Shown here: positions 32,210 to 43,324 of the stretch, one piece after another
How positions within the stretch are numbered: the stretch's first letter is position 1
Layout of the letters: each line of letters starts with the position of its first letter
NCBI GenBank assembly: GCA_950295325.1
Contig: OX485805.1
Coordinates: 34,027,501 to 34,091,500, forward strand
Reading direction: 5' to 3'
Length of the DNA: 64,000 nt
Source of the DNA: Polytrichum commune
Taxonomy: Eukaryota; Streptophyta; Polytrichopsida; Polytrichales; Polytrichaceae
The notes under the pieces: model-generated
Seen by the model: only the letters and a program-made list of their open reading frames with translations
Database searches by the model: none
What the model was told of the DNA's origin: nothing
Position numbers and translations under genes: made by a program

Positions 32210-35051
32210 TGTGGTACTTTTGGGCCACCCCCTTTCGAGGGAGCCTAAAAGTATCACACAAGCCCTTCGGTGAAGGTGGCCTGCATTTGCAGGCGCCCAA
32301 GCCGAACCCGGATGATAGGTGTATAACGTGAGTAGTTAGATTTTTAAGGGAGATTAAATATGCGTCGTAGTACCTCCGGAGGTTAGGCCTTAGTTTTTTA
32401 CTAGTGTGGCTTTAAACTCCACTAACCAATTTCATATCTAGTTCTAACCTTAACCTACAACCCATTCTACGCGCAGACGCACCAGCCTTGAAACCAAGGC
32501 AATCATAATTTGTGAATTGGGATGGTTCTGATACACCCAACCGGGTGTGACTCATACCACCCTAACTCAACGAACGGAATAACGACAATTTGATGGACCA
32601 TTCAATTCTTCCTATTTCTTTATTTAGTTCTATTTAGTTTTCTAAGCGGGGGAACTTGGCCTAAGTCCCACCCTTCACACAAATTCCTTCTTAATTACTT
32701 ACTTTTGTTTGCACGTCCTAACTTACTACATTAACATATTAGGCATCACCCCTTACCTCGGGTCTCTTGCCAACAAGGGTTTACGATTTATTTTGTATGT
32801 TTTGATTGTTAAATGTGTTTACACTGGATAGACCACGAAATGCAACTCAATGGGACCAGGGTGACGGGCGACCTGTAGGTTTAACTTGTTGCGCAATCTT
32901 CATAAATTGGGGCCATTACTCCCAATCTATGGGGCCAACAACATAATAGTGGATTCGCGGGTCATTAACCCCACCTTTCCACCAACAACATTCAGAGTGG
33001 TCGTGTCGGTGATTAATCCGACTTACCACACACGAAACTTGCTAATAAATGAAGCTACTACCACAAAACATACCAAGGGCCCCGAAAAACAATGGAATTG
33101 GGTACTCCCTTGGCGGTCAAGTGGTCAAGCCACTTGACCTTACGAGATAGGTGAGTGGGTTTAGAGATGCGTACCTTAGCCGTGCTCCCTCCAATCCTAA
33201 ATGGAAGGCTTAAGGTTAGTTAATTTACCTCAATTTTCCTCGGTTGATTTGGGCTTGATGTAGGCCGAGCCGCTACCTCCTTCCTTGCTCCACTTTCCGA
33301 GCGTCGACCTTGCCTCCTTCTTTGTAACTAGTTTGGTAGTAAGCGTACCTTAGTTAACAATTAAAATATAAAGTGTTATTCTGCCCTGTAATTTAATCCT
33401 AAGCATAATATTTATACTTAGTGCACCAAATTATCTTTCCAATGATCTAAAAATCACTCTAATCGGATAAGAAATGCAAAAGTTATGAGGGTTGGAAGTG
33501 TGAGGTCGATTCAACCGACCCTTCCAACCCACCTATCTACCTTCTAACTTCAAAAATTCATAACACATTCCTTACTACTTGGATCTAGGCTTTCCTTATA
33601 CCATTGGAAAGCTATGAACAAGCTCTAACTAGAAAAATTATGACATCAGCAGGTTAAGCTAATAGAAATTCAGCGGACTCCTTGTAACACAGCAGTCAAT
33701 CAAGAAGGCTTAAACTATGTATCTCGCCTTCAACAATTCATATCTAATTCAAATCTTAGTCAAATCAAACGTTCTATATGACCCTGGAGAGATATTAAAA
33801 AGATGTATTTGATAAAAATATGTGATTAGAAAGGTAAGCCGAAGTGAACCCAGCAGGTCCTCTGTAATGCAGCAGTCAACCAAAAGTTCTCAAACTATGT
33901 GTCCCATCTTGCACAATTCATATCTAATTCAAATCATGCTCAAATCAAATGTTCTAAGCCATTTTGGAAAGCTACACAAAAGTTCTACTTGGGAAAAATA
34001 TAATTTCTTGGAATTAAAATTCCTATTGGGCTCGCAGGTCTGATCCAGCAGCCGCTACCCACAAGACCACCCAGTTTTTCTACTCCATCTTTGAAAATCC
34101 ATAACTAATTGTCATCTCAACCAAATCACAAATGGGAAACGGCTATGGATGGCTATATGAAATCTCTCTAAGAGAAAAATGATAAGTATCTTGTTCTAGC
34201 TTTTGAACTAAGCCTTCAGGGCATTGGCAGATGAGGTCTATAATGCCTCTACTCAAAACTCTACCATCCAACCTACCTCTACAAAAGAAGGAATAATTTT
34301 GTTGGTGTGTTAATAAACACACAACCTAACTAGGAGAGAGAGAGTAGAGGAGGTTCTCAAGCCTTTCTTTTAGACCATTGAGAATACATGCTAAAGGAAT
34401 TTTTTCCTAACTACATTGAAGCAGGGCTTCGCCCAAAAACTAGAGAAAGAAAGAGAGCTACAAGGTGGAAGGAGGGGTTTTTAAACCCTCTCACAAAAGG
34501 GTTGGACCCCTCCTCCACCGGATCCATTTTTCAAACCCTTTCCCGAAATTTTGGCTCGGGGGTTTTCCCGGTTGAGGTTGCCACCCTCTCGCCGAGGTGG
34601 CTCCGACAAAAAACCTTTAGAAATCTTTCTAATTTTTCCGCCATCGAGTTGGCAAGGGGGCAAGTGGGCAAGTATCCCCCTTGCTCTCTTTCTTTTTTGT
34701 CTTCAAAATTCTTCACGCCGATTTTATCTTCTTACGTAAAACACCTCCAATAGTCTTGTGTGCCTCACACTAACTAATAAACTAACACTTGCTTAGCTAG
34801 CATTTACTAACATTTGCTTAATAGCTAGCATCTACTAATATTTGCTTAGCTAGTTGTTTTTACTAGCTAGCATATTTTTTTCTACTTTGCTATCTTCTAG
34901 CACTACTTAGTTTCATTTTGACCTTCCTTCTTCTAGGCTAAATGCTAAATGAACTAATTTTCCCTAAATTCCCTATCAATTCTAACTTTTAATGCTAACA
35001 TTCTAACTAAAAGTGATCCCGCAGAGTGGTGGACCACTCAAAGGGTTCACA
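32210..35051 (-). repeat. 5' LTR of the gypsy element
   Basis: 2842 bp direct repeat of 24788-27629, followed by the CCCTT duplication at 35052-35056. Confidence 0.93.
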
Positions 35052-35841
35052 CCCTTTGACGCTCCTGCTCCAACAGGAGAGCCCTCAGCTCTGCGACCTC
35101 GTTCCGCATTGAGGGTTCTTCCGCGGCAGCCTTCTGCAGGCGGACTCGCTGCTCCTCGTCCCTCCTCATCTTCTCGTTCGCCTCCTCCACAGTCAGGACC
35201 TCGGGCTTCACCCTAACCATGCCAGCGAACGCTGTCGGGGACGGGGGATCTGATCTTAGCCGTTTGGCGAGCTCAATGTCATCGTCGTCCTCGCTACTTA
35301 TGGCAATGGTCTCCTCCACGGAGTAGTCGCCATAGAGCTTCTTCCCCTTTAACTTCCTCCTCTCCCTGAACGTCGCGGTGGCGTCCCTGGAGTACATGTC
35401 CCGTGCATCGTCCACAGTCAGGACGGGCACGAGCTTACTCTGCGGGGTTGCCGCCCGCATCGCCTTCTTCCGTTGAGGGGCTTCGGATTGTTGCGTGAAG
35501 CCCGTTGCCCCTTCCTCGACGTCGCCTTCCTTCTCCGCCTCCTCGTGTTCCTCTTCTTCCTCCTCCTCCTCCTCAACCTCGCCACCTTCTGTGCGGGACG
35601 GATTGCCCGGATGCAACCCGACCAGAGGTTCGGGAACTTGGGTCGTGGCCCTCATGGCCATTTCCTCCGGGTTGATGCGCCTCACCCTATCAAGAGGGTT
35701 TTCGCCACCCTGAACAACCTCGTCGACGTAGCTACCCGGGATCCAATCGAGGATGTCCATCTTCTTCGCCAGCGATTTCTGCACCCTGTAAAATGGCAGA
35801 TCGCCATCCTCTATGTAGGAGTATATATTCAGCCCCGACAT
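35052..35841 (-). CDS. Exon C, 5' part: end of methyltransferase-like fold and acidic region
   Basis: Opens after a TTGTGTAG acceptor (35842-35843) in phase 0 with MSGLNIYSYIEDGDLPFYR. This continues the end of exon B (VYAAM) just as the strand and acidic turn after motif I continue in beta-class DNA methyltransferases, which supports splicing B to C. Then follow a poly-Glu run (about nine Glu), a basic patch with KLKGKKL, an acidic EDDDDIE, and a coiled-coil-like ending (EVAELRALLLEQERQR) where the gypsy element is inserted. The first 5 bases belong to its target duplication. Confidence 0.68.
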
Positions 35842-35915
35842 CTACACAATCCAAGTTATAGGGAAATTAGAATTTGTCGAGGCAATCACATAAACAAGAC
35901 TAAGTACAATGTGTA

Positions 35916-35973
35916 GTTTGGGTCGGTCGACCCAAACCTGCAAAGAGCCTAGTTTGGGTCGATCGACCCAAAC
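35916..35973. repeat. Two 22-bp palindromes in intron B-C
   Basis: 35916-35937 (centre GT) and 35952-35973 (centre AT), both with perfect 10-bp arms. Confidence 0.9.
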
Positions 35974-36001
35974 TGCTTACGAGCTATAGAAAGTCACTTA
36001 C

Positions 36002-37333
36002 CATAGCAGCATAGACAGGTTTTGAGCCTCCGAAGACGTTGAAGATGCAGTCCCCTCTCCTTGTCAGCGTCCTCATCATTCTCATGTAAAATTCCATCCG
36101 CAGCTCATCTGCAGGATAGTTCGCGTATTTAGCTTTGTCGTAGAGGCACTTGTTCGCACCCAACCCTTCTGGAACTTGGAAGAGTTTGTCCATCCGGGAT
36201 ATAGGGTGGTTTGGCACCTTCAGCAACTCCGCTTTGTACACGAAGTACAAACACAAGACGTTGACGAACTTGGTCTTCTTGTCCTTCAACGTCGTGTAAG
36301 CCCCCTCCGCCGGTGCGGCGATGTAGTGAGACTTGGACACTGCATACTCCGGCTGCAGTTTCCGGACAAGCTCGTACACCTGCTCCGCCCTTCTATCCTC
36401 GACTATCCAAAGCCAGATATCTACCTCCCTGAACTTAGGGCTTGCATAATCGACGAACTTAGTTAAGAAGGGGTCGTAGAAGAGGGTGCTCATCGTGCCC
36501 TCAAATGAGCTTCCAGGAATATTTCTAAAATCAATCATCCCAAAAGGAAAGCGGTCCCTTGCTTTCGTCCTTATCGCCATTCTGGCGTCTTGACCTGGCC
36601 AGCCCTGAATTTTCAAAGGCTCGAAGGTGACAAGGTTGAAGTAAGCGTCCCCTTCAAACTGGACAATCTTCTTCTCCTTGATGAAGTTCGAGAACGCACG
36701 CGCTGTGTGATCTGGAAGCGCCCGGTTCTTCCCACCTTTCACCATCTTGGCCCGCAAGAAGTCGTCCCCCGCTTCCCTTATTAGAGCCGCCATGGAGGCA
36801 CTGGTGAACTTATATTCATCTTTGAATGCTCTCCAGTTAGCCCCATGAACCTCGCCGTCCACGACAATATTCCTCTCTGGCACCAATTTATGCAGCTCCT
36901 GTACGATAGTCGTCTTCTTTTTCCTGTTCTCCGTCCATTCCTTCATGGTGTAGCATGAAGGAACGAAGAATTTGGGCTTTACGAAGACAATCTTCGGGTG
37001 CACCCAGCACCTCTTGGCCGTGGGTGCCACGTGCAGGATGTGCGATGCCGCCTTCTCCACCTCCGTCTCTGACAGCCCTTGAAGAGTTCTAAAGAACTCT
37101 CTCACGAGAGGCTTCATCTGCTTGAAGCGCGAGGCCAGGCTGAAGAAAGCGCCAGTATCAGGGTCGATCAAATCCCCCGTCTCGTGCTTTTCAAACACGG
37201 TTTTCCACTTCCTCCAAACTGAGTCCGATGCTGTAATCAAGTAAATCTCCCCCTTCAGGTCGCTGTATTTCTTCTGCTTGTGGCTCGAATTATCAATGGA
37301 GGAGAATTTGTTGATCATTTGGTATTTGAAATC
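36002..37333 (-). CDS. Exon B: beta-class DNA-methyltransferase-like domain, degenerate
   Basis: 444 codons, phase 0 at both ends (acceptor GTGCAG, donor GCTATG|GTAAGT). The C-terminal part resembles the end of N4-cytosine/N6-adenine methyltransferases of the beta class: a helix (YPADELRMEFYMRMMRTL), then TRRGDCIFNVFGGSKPVYAAM, which corresponds to the AdoMet-binding motif I (GD-x-V-L-D-x-F-G-G-S-G-T). A central strand-helix region (FPFGMIDFRNIPG; DIWLWIVEDRRAEQVYEL) sits where motif IV (DPPY) should be, but no DPPY is present, and motif I has FGGSK for FGGSG. It therefore looks like an inactive or far-diverged methyltransferase fold. The N-terminal half is not recognised. Family assignment rests on motif order and is not secure. 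Confidence 0.6.
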
Positions 37334-37433
37334 CTGCACGTGAACAAAACATAACATTTGAATGCGTGTTAGTTAAGTACATGTGATTTCTAAACCATAT
37401 CATGACCAACATCTACAACAAGAGTTTGGGTCG

Positions 37434-37592
37434 GTCGACCCAAACTGAAAAAAAACACAAGACTGCAACAGTTGTTTGGGTCGATCGATCCAAACTAAAA
37501 AAACACAAGACTGCAACAGTTGTTTGGGTCGATCGACCCAAACTAAAAAAAACACAAGACTGCACCAGGAGTTTGGGTCGGTCGACCCAAAC
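37434..37592. repeat. Four 22-bp palindromes in intron A-B
   Basis: At 37434-37455 (GT), 37474-37495 (AT, one arm base changed), 37522-37543 (AT) and 37571-37592 (GT). They are separated by A-rich spacers containing ACACAAGACTGCA. The intron is only 268 bp, so palindromes make up a third of it. Confidence 0.9.
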
Positions 37593-37601
37593 AATACTCA
37601 C

Positions 37602-38927
37602 CTCCCACTTGGGATTCTTGTCCTTCGCATTCTCCCTCTCCTTGGGAGGCCTACCATAGAACTCCCACACCTCCCGCGAGGCCATGATATTCCTTATCCA
37701 GGACGCTTGGTAGGCCCTCTTCTTGTTTCCCATATTGAAGTACCGGGAGATGTCGCTGAGCTTGGTCTCGTCGTCAGACCACACCACCAGTGCCTTCCAA
37801 ACCTTCAGCTTTTCCTTCTGATTGTTGGGATCGTCCCACTCATTCATGAGTTGGATTTTCTTGGATGCCTCCACGCTGTGTTGGCCGTCTATCAGCCAAA
37901 AATCGCCCTTCTGAATTGTTGGCCACATTTCAGGTGTAGGCATTTTCTTGAGACCCTGTGGCATCACTACAATCGTTTGCCTGTCGTTTTTAAACTGCTC
38001 GCAAACGATCTGCGCGATTATCCAGTCAACGTAGGCGTCCTCCTTTGCCCGGACACACTTCTCCGGTGGCGCTAGATGGCACTGGCTGATGTTTACGTCG
38101 AACTTGAAATCCCTGCCCATGAAAAAACAGTGGGAGCATTTCGTCGTGAAATTGTTCACAATTTTCTGCAGCTCCCCTGCATCCACCTCTTCGCCAGGCT
38201 TCGGCATGCGCAACTCCGGTGAGACTGGCTCGTCAATCATCACAGATGACTCTCTCGCCCTCTTGGATGGAGTTGTTTGACGGCTCCCAGAAGGTGTAGG
38301 GGTCTCACTATTCGTAGGTGTTTGGGAGGGAGTGGTCCTACGCGAGTCAGCCGGTACTGGTAGCGGCATCCTCACCGATTGAGGTCTTGACGACCCTGCT
38401 CCTTCCTCTGTGGGAGGTTTCCGCCTCACAGGTTGCTGTGATTTGGTTTTGCTTTGCAGGCCCCTGTTCAGCACGGTTATTGCATGTTTTAGTTTTGTGA
38501 ACCGGCTTGAGACCTTGGTATTCAATGTACTCCCATCGATAAATATTGTCTCCGGCTTGATAACTTCCGGTTCGACACAGGACTCTTTTGCATAGAGTGC
38601 GTCGAAAGGCTCGGAGAACTGGTGCATGAACATATGCGCGTTCTGCACAGCCGAGTTCTCGAGGATGACGTCGGTATAGTCTCCAAGAGACTGTACCGAT
38701 GCGACCTCCCATCCCGTAAGAGTCGCCCAGGTGTGTTTCTCCACGGTTCCCACCTTGACAACAAAAATCATTTTGTATGTTGAGGCTTTGACTACTTGAA
38801 TAGACCAAGCGAGGACAAGCCCGTCCTTAGGGGAATAGGAGTCATCCTGCGGGGTTTCGTGCTCCTGCCACAACATGTCCGGCGCAGGCATGAACCACCT
38901 TTCGCCGGGTCTTTTCTTTGGAGCCAT
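37602..38927 (-). CDS. Exon A: ParB/DGQH-like domain, N-terminus of the fusion gene
   Basis: 442 codons, starting at ATG (MAPKKRPGERWF) directly after a TTCTTACAG acceptor, so a 5' non-coding exon is expected upstream. Residues 1-130 form an unrecognised domain. Residues 160-250 are a Ser/Thr/Pro-rich linker. Residues about 275-415 resemble a ParB/RepB-type fold: a helix-strand region (AYVDWIIAQIVCEQFKNDRQ, then TIVVMPQG) leads to the signature FWLIDGQHSVEASKKI (345-358), equivalent to G-x-H/R-R-x-x-A in ParB and DGQHR proteins. In bacteria and phages such domains occur fused to DNA methyltransferases, and here exon B continues with a methyltransferase-like fold. The donor GAG|GTGAGT is phase 0. 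Likely role: sequence-specific DNA binding or cutting linked to the element's palindromes (inference). Confidence 0.62.
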
Positions 38928-38953
38928 CTGTAAGAAAATAATGCGCAAAGTTA

Positions 38954-38975
38954 GTTTCGGTCGTTCGACCCAAAC
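38954..38975. repeat. 22-bp palindrome upstream of exon A
   Basis: Arms GTTTCGGTCG and CGACCCAAAC, centre TT; 26 bp upstream of the start codon, within the 5' intron. Confidence 0.85.
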
Positions 38976-39213
38976 ATCTACGACATGAATAGGTTTAGGT
39001 GGATTGTGTATTTATATATTTCAGCATCATTTGTAATGATAATAAGAATGTTGTGATTATTGGGTGGATTTGCATTTTATATTGTTTGTGACATGCATGA
39101 TTCCTTGATACTTTTCCTTGATGCATTCCTTGATTATTATTTTGGGTTGATGTGAATTTTATATTGATGCAAAAATCATGGATTTCTTTATGAGTTTATA
39201 ATTAGAAGACTTA

Positions 39214-39451
39214 GTTTGGGTCGTTCGACCCAAACATGATGCTTTGTGTTATATTTTGGTCGTTCGGCCCAAACATGATGCTTTGTTTTGTGTTTGGGTC
39301 GAGCGACCCAAACAAGGGGCTGTGTTTGGGGCTGTGTTTGGGTCGGTCGACCCAAACAAGAGGTTGTGTTTGGGTCGGTCGACCCATACAAGAGGCTGTG
39401 TTTGGGTCGGTCGACCCAAACAAGAGGCTGTGTTTGGGTCGTTCCCCAAAC
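39214..39451. repeat. Cluster of seven 22-bp palindromes
   Basis: Copies at 39214 (TT), 39253 (diverged), 39292 (AG), 39336 (GT), 39368 (GT), 39400 (GT) and 39432 (truncated arm). Spacing is 32-44 bp and spacers are of the CAAGAGGCTGT type. Lies in the presumed 5' intron of the leftward gene. Confidence 0.9.
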
Positions 39452-39660
39452 AATATTATTTTAATGTATTTTTTAATCTTGGCATCTAGCATATACAATG
39501 CTTATGCATTGTGTATGCTACAAAACCGTGAATATACAAACACATATTGGTTAAAATAAAACACAATACCTTTCAAAGATGTTGTGCAAACAATTTGGAG
39601 TAGAGCAGGTTGTTCTTCCAATAATTCTCAATATCAAACAAACTGTGAGAAAGTTCAATG

Positions 39661-40000
39661 AGAAACTTTCAAACAAGTATCAACTCTCTCAAATAGCTCT
39701 TGGATCTCTCAACCAACTCCTGAATCTCACACAGAACTACTGAATCTCTCAAAAGACTTCGAAATGTCTAAACCAACTCATGAATCTCACACACAACTAC
39801 TAAACCTCTCAAATGCCTTCGAAATGTCCAAACCAACTCCTGAATCTCACACACAACTACTAAACCTCTCAAAAGACTTCGAAATGTCTAAACCCACTCC
39901 TGAATCCCTCACAAAACTACTGAATCTCTCAAACGACTTCGAAAACTCTCAAACAACTCTTGATACTCTTAAAAAACTCTTGAATTTCACAAGCACTCCT
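39661..40000. repeat. 20-bp tandem repeat array
   Basis: About 17 degenerate copies of a 20-mer close to TGAATCTCTCAAACAACTCC, with a higher-order 60-bp period clear at 39721, 39781, 39841 and 39901. Strongly strand-asymmetric (few G). Located between the palindrome cluster and the presumed first exon of the leftward gene, so it sits in its 5' intron. The open frame over it on the plus strand is a by-product of the period. Confidence 0.85.
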
Positions 40001-40408
40001 AAAACTTCCAGTACAAACACCTGGACCTCCCAAACCGAAGCTTTATCTACTACCGAATGTTCTACTAACTTCCTTCAGCACTTTCCAATACTCTTCAACA
40101 CTCTTTTGCTAACTTCCTTCACTCTCACGCTCTAAAACCTTCCTCCGTATGTTTCTGTTTCTTTCAAAACTCTTCCTAACTTCTAAGATTGCACAAGGGC
40201 TATTCTATTGAAGAGCAAAAGAAAGGAGGGAAAAGAAGATGCAGAAGAAAGCAATGAACGCGGGAGAATGAAGGGTTAACCTACACCAAGCCTGATTCGC
40301 CGCGGCGCTTTGCGAAAGCAGCGCTTCAGGAGAGGCGGCGCTTCCAAGCGAGGCGCGGAGAGAGAGAGAGAAAGAAATGAGAAATGCGACGGTTGGGGTT
40401 TTGTTTAC

Positions 40409-40530
40409 CTCGGGCATTGGCCCCCAACCGCATGAATAGGGTGCCCACAGGATTAGGGCACCCACGGAAACAGGGTTACAGGGAACCCTAAAACCTAAAT
40501 CATAACGCTTGACTCTAAACCCTTAGCGGG
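40409..40530 (-). other. Presumed 5' non-coding exon of the leftward gene
   Basis: GC-rich DNA ending in a good donor, CCCGAG|GTAAAC (40408/40409 on minus). Exon A begins right after an acceptor, so an upstream exon is required; this is the best candidate. Upper end not determined. Confidence 0.35.
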
Positions 40531-40689
40531 CCTACCTCTTTAAGAGTACATAGGCTATTTGCCTCATAGCATAGGTTGCATTCTACAATATCAACTTTTT
40601 GTAAGTTGAAAACCTTTTGAGTTTGTAAGTTCCTCGCCAATTGCCTCAAAACTAAATTTTAGTAGGCTAAAATCCTTCATATCTTTTAA

Positions 40690-40790
40690 TGTTGTAGGTT
40701 TTAAAATCAAAATTTGAGTACTAAGTGGGATCCTTGGCAGGAATTGAACCAGGCTAAGCCTTTCACCACGTTTGAAGGCCAAGGATTAAC
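40690..40790 (-). repeat. tRNA-derived (SINE-like) fragment, copy 2
   Basis: The reverse complement matches 15998-16075, including GGCCTTCAAACG, a B box GGTTCAATTCC (40740-40750) and CTGCCAAGGAT. Confidence 0.4.
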
Positions 40791-41125
40791 CAAGTCTTTT
40801 TTAAAGAGTTGATTATAAGTTTTGAAAGGTTGCTAAAATTCAAATGAGTTTAAGGGTGAAAGTTCTCACCATGTTCTCATTCAACCTCTACTCTTCCTGC
40901 AAGATATAGCCTAAAGATATGTACTTAGGCCAACTAATTTCCCAATTTGAAGAAGGATGAATGGCTAAAATCCTTTCTTTTAAAAAAAAATTAGGCAAAA
41001 TTTCCTAAATGTTTTTATCACATAGGTTGATATCCTATGTTTTTAAATTGTCCATAGGCTCTTTGTCCTACACTTTCAAAATTTTATAGGCTAAGTCACT
41101 AATTTTGTAGGCCGCATTTGTTTTA

Positions 41126-41381
41126 ATCGGTATATTCGTTAATTTGGGATTTTTTCGGCATTTTGAGAAAGTTACAAATATAAGAACATGGATAAAATCG
41201 CACGTACATTGGAGAATGTTGTAAGATGCAAATACTTTGAAGCAGGTGTTCATATCAAGAACGCAATTAAGATCTCATATGAAGATGGTTTAGGTAGGAT
41301 GACCCAAACATTACACTATGTTGTTGTGGTCCATATATTAATTTGAGAGAAGAGAAAATCTCAAATTAGCGAATTTTAGGG
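41126..41381. mobile_element. 256-bp deletion derivative of the giant transposon's family
   Basis: Its left 200 bp align with 21341-21540 (TATATTCGTTAATTTGGGAT, then GGCATTTTGAG, AGAACATGGATAAA and so on), including one GGTTTAGGTAGG..GACCCAAAC core. Its right 60 bp align with 48090-48145 (TCCATATATTAATTTGAGAG, AATCTCAAATTAGCGAA). Possible TTTA duplication at 41122-41125 and 41382-41385. The outermost bases have decayed. It lies in the spacer between the two divergent genes. Confidence 0.72.
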
Positions 41382-43282
41382 TTTAGGTTCTTTTGGACTC
41401 TGCTCTAAACCCTTATTAGTTTTTTCAAAAGAACTATGGAGTACCCTAAGGTGCTACATAAAATGTGTTATTCTACAAAACTAACCATTTATATAGCCAG
41501 CGCATTCTTACAACAAAACTTTATGCTAAACTAATACTTATCCCCTACTTACAGGACACCATACCCTAAATTTTCCAAAATCATTGAAGGCATTGGTTTC
41601 TCTTTTGTTTGAGCATGTTAGAAAATTTAAACCATATAATTGCGTTATATTTAACGATGTAACCATTCACATTTAGTCCTTACCAATGATGCCAACAATT
41701 CACACGATATTGAATGAAAAAAAGAAGATTACCCACACCCCCCAACATGTGGAACAATTTAGAATAATTGAGTGCGGAGCCTAATAAATGAATACCTTCC
41801 CCAACTGCATTTTGCAAGGGTTTTGAAATGCACGATCCTTATTTGAAAATGCGAACATGCTCAAGTTTTAAGTACATCCCTTAGATCGTGACTTTCACGA
41901 ATCACATAGTCGCCAATAAATCATGGTTCATGATTTATTTAATATATAGATTATGATATAAGAGTAAATGGGATAAGCACAACATCAAATGAAGCCATTC
42001 AAGCAATCATGTTGTTATTCCCTGTTCCTTCCATGTATATTAGATGATGGCGCAAGATAAAATAGATGTTGTTTGTATATGGGGGCATCAGTGAACCACA
42101 ACTACATTTGGTGTTTAGGGTTTAGGAGATAGGAGATAGGAGATAGGAGATAGGGTTATAACATATTAATCTATCCAATGTCAATGTATAACATTGTCTT
42201 ACTCGTGAGAAGAGTCTTATAGGAAGGTTATAGTGAAGACGATGTTGATTATGTTAATTTGTTATTCGAGACGTTTAAACGCGATATATTGATTGGTCGT
42301 GTGTTTATTCAAATAACATGAAATATTGTGGATGTTAATAGGGGCTAGGGGTCCAACTTTGGATGTTTCGCTCACTTTAGGGAATCACATATTAGTCGCT
42401 AATAAACCATCGTTCATGATGTATTTAATATATGGAATGTCATGTAAAAGTAAATCGGAGAAGCACAACATCATGTTGTTATTCATTGTTCTCTCCACGT
42501 GTATTAGATAATGGAGGAAGATATAACAAATATTGTTTGCATAATATGAAGAAGAGTCTAATCGGAAGGTCATAGTAAATACAATCTTGATCATGTTAAT
42601 ATGTTATATGGGACGTTTAAACATGATATCCTAATTGGTTTTGTATTTAGTCAATGCGTATTTCATGTTGTGGATGTTATAAGGGTTTAGGGTCCAATCT
42701 TGGATGTTTTGCTCTCACACATTAGTAAACTTGAAGTGAACTTGAGGATGGATTCAAGTAACATTAAAAGATTGAACTAGAAAGGGACATTGGTAGTTAG
42801 CATCCCCTTAACAACGTCCACATACGTTCGTCATTGCCACTCTTGCATGCGAGATAATAGAGCAAGGTTCTAGGGTTTAGGGTTTAGGGGGGACAAATAA
42901 ATAATTCTATTCATCATGACAATGGCCTCAAGCCTTGGAAACTCTCTCATAATTGCAGCCTCCAAATGGCCCAAACCCCACCTAAATAGGTTTACACTTG
43001 AAAGCATTGAATGGAGTTGTGTTTGGGTCTACATATTGGTTAAAATATACCTTGATGATACTTGAAAAAATTAATGTGGCCGCCACCCTTCCTCCCAATG
43101 GCGTATGTCATATCCACACAAAACAAAACAAATAGATTAAATAACATAGACTAAGTCATATGACGGCTGGGGTATCAGAGGGGCATTGATAGATGCGCAT
43201 TTTTCTACTATAAACAGAAAACGGGGAATTCTGTCAGGAGGTTTGAAATAACCTCTGCAAGAGAAGAAGGCGGGGAAGGCAT
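41382..43282. other. Spacer between divergent genes, with internal duplication
   Basis: 41880-42360 and 42375-42720 are diverged direct copies (AATCACATA..AGTCGC, GTTTAAACGCGATAT, TCCAA.TTTGGATGTTT). Four AGGAGAT units lie at 42126-42155 and a GGGTTTAGGG tract near 42873. No gene seen. Confidence 0.55.
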
Positions 43283-43324
43283 CCAATGACTAAGTCTGGG
43301 AAGCGGAGGTGGATAGTATAAAGG
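43283..43324 (+). promoter_or_regulatory. Core promoter of the transposase gene
   Basis: CCAAT at 43283 and TATAAAGG at 43317-43324, 34 bp apart, in the correct orientation and upstream of the palindrome array and the ORF. Transcription would start near 43350. Inferred from motif and position. Confidence 0.5.

Larger units (their letters stand above)
24788..35051 (-). mobile_element. Nested Ty3/gypsy LTR retrotransposon, deletion derivative
   Basis: 10264 bp on the minus strand, flanked by CCCTT at 24783-24787 and 35052-35056. Two 2842-bp LTRs (offset 7422 bp) start TGTGGTAC and end TTCACA, and I found no difference in the stretches compared, so the insertion is young. The primer binding site follows the 5' LTR. 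The one long ORF holds gag, zinc knuckles and protease, then jumps to the integrase C-terminus; RT, RNase H and the integrase core are missing. It must depend on enzymes from a full-length relative. Confidence 0.92.

Noticed and set aside
39764-40135. Thr/Ser-rich repeat protein on the plus strand
   Set aside because: It is the translation of the 20/60-bp tandem repeat in the 5' intron of the leftward gene.
21338-41381. A first element ending at 41381 and a second one from 41126 to 48150
   Set aside because: The two would overlap by 256 bp, and the outer ends share a perfect 28-bp TIR and CAAT; a small nested derivative is simpler. Kept as a possible alternative in the findings.
41126-41381. 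Solo LTR
   Set aside because: Ends are inverted, not TG..CA, and match the transposon termini.
42115-42890. Interstitial telomere
   Set aside because: Only two or three TTTAGGG-like units in a larger diverged duplication.
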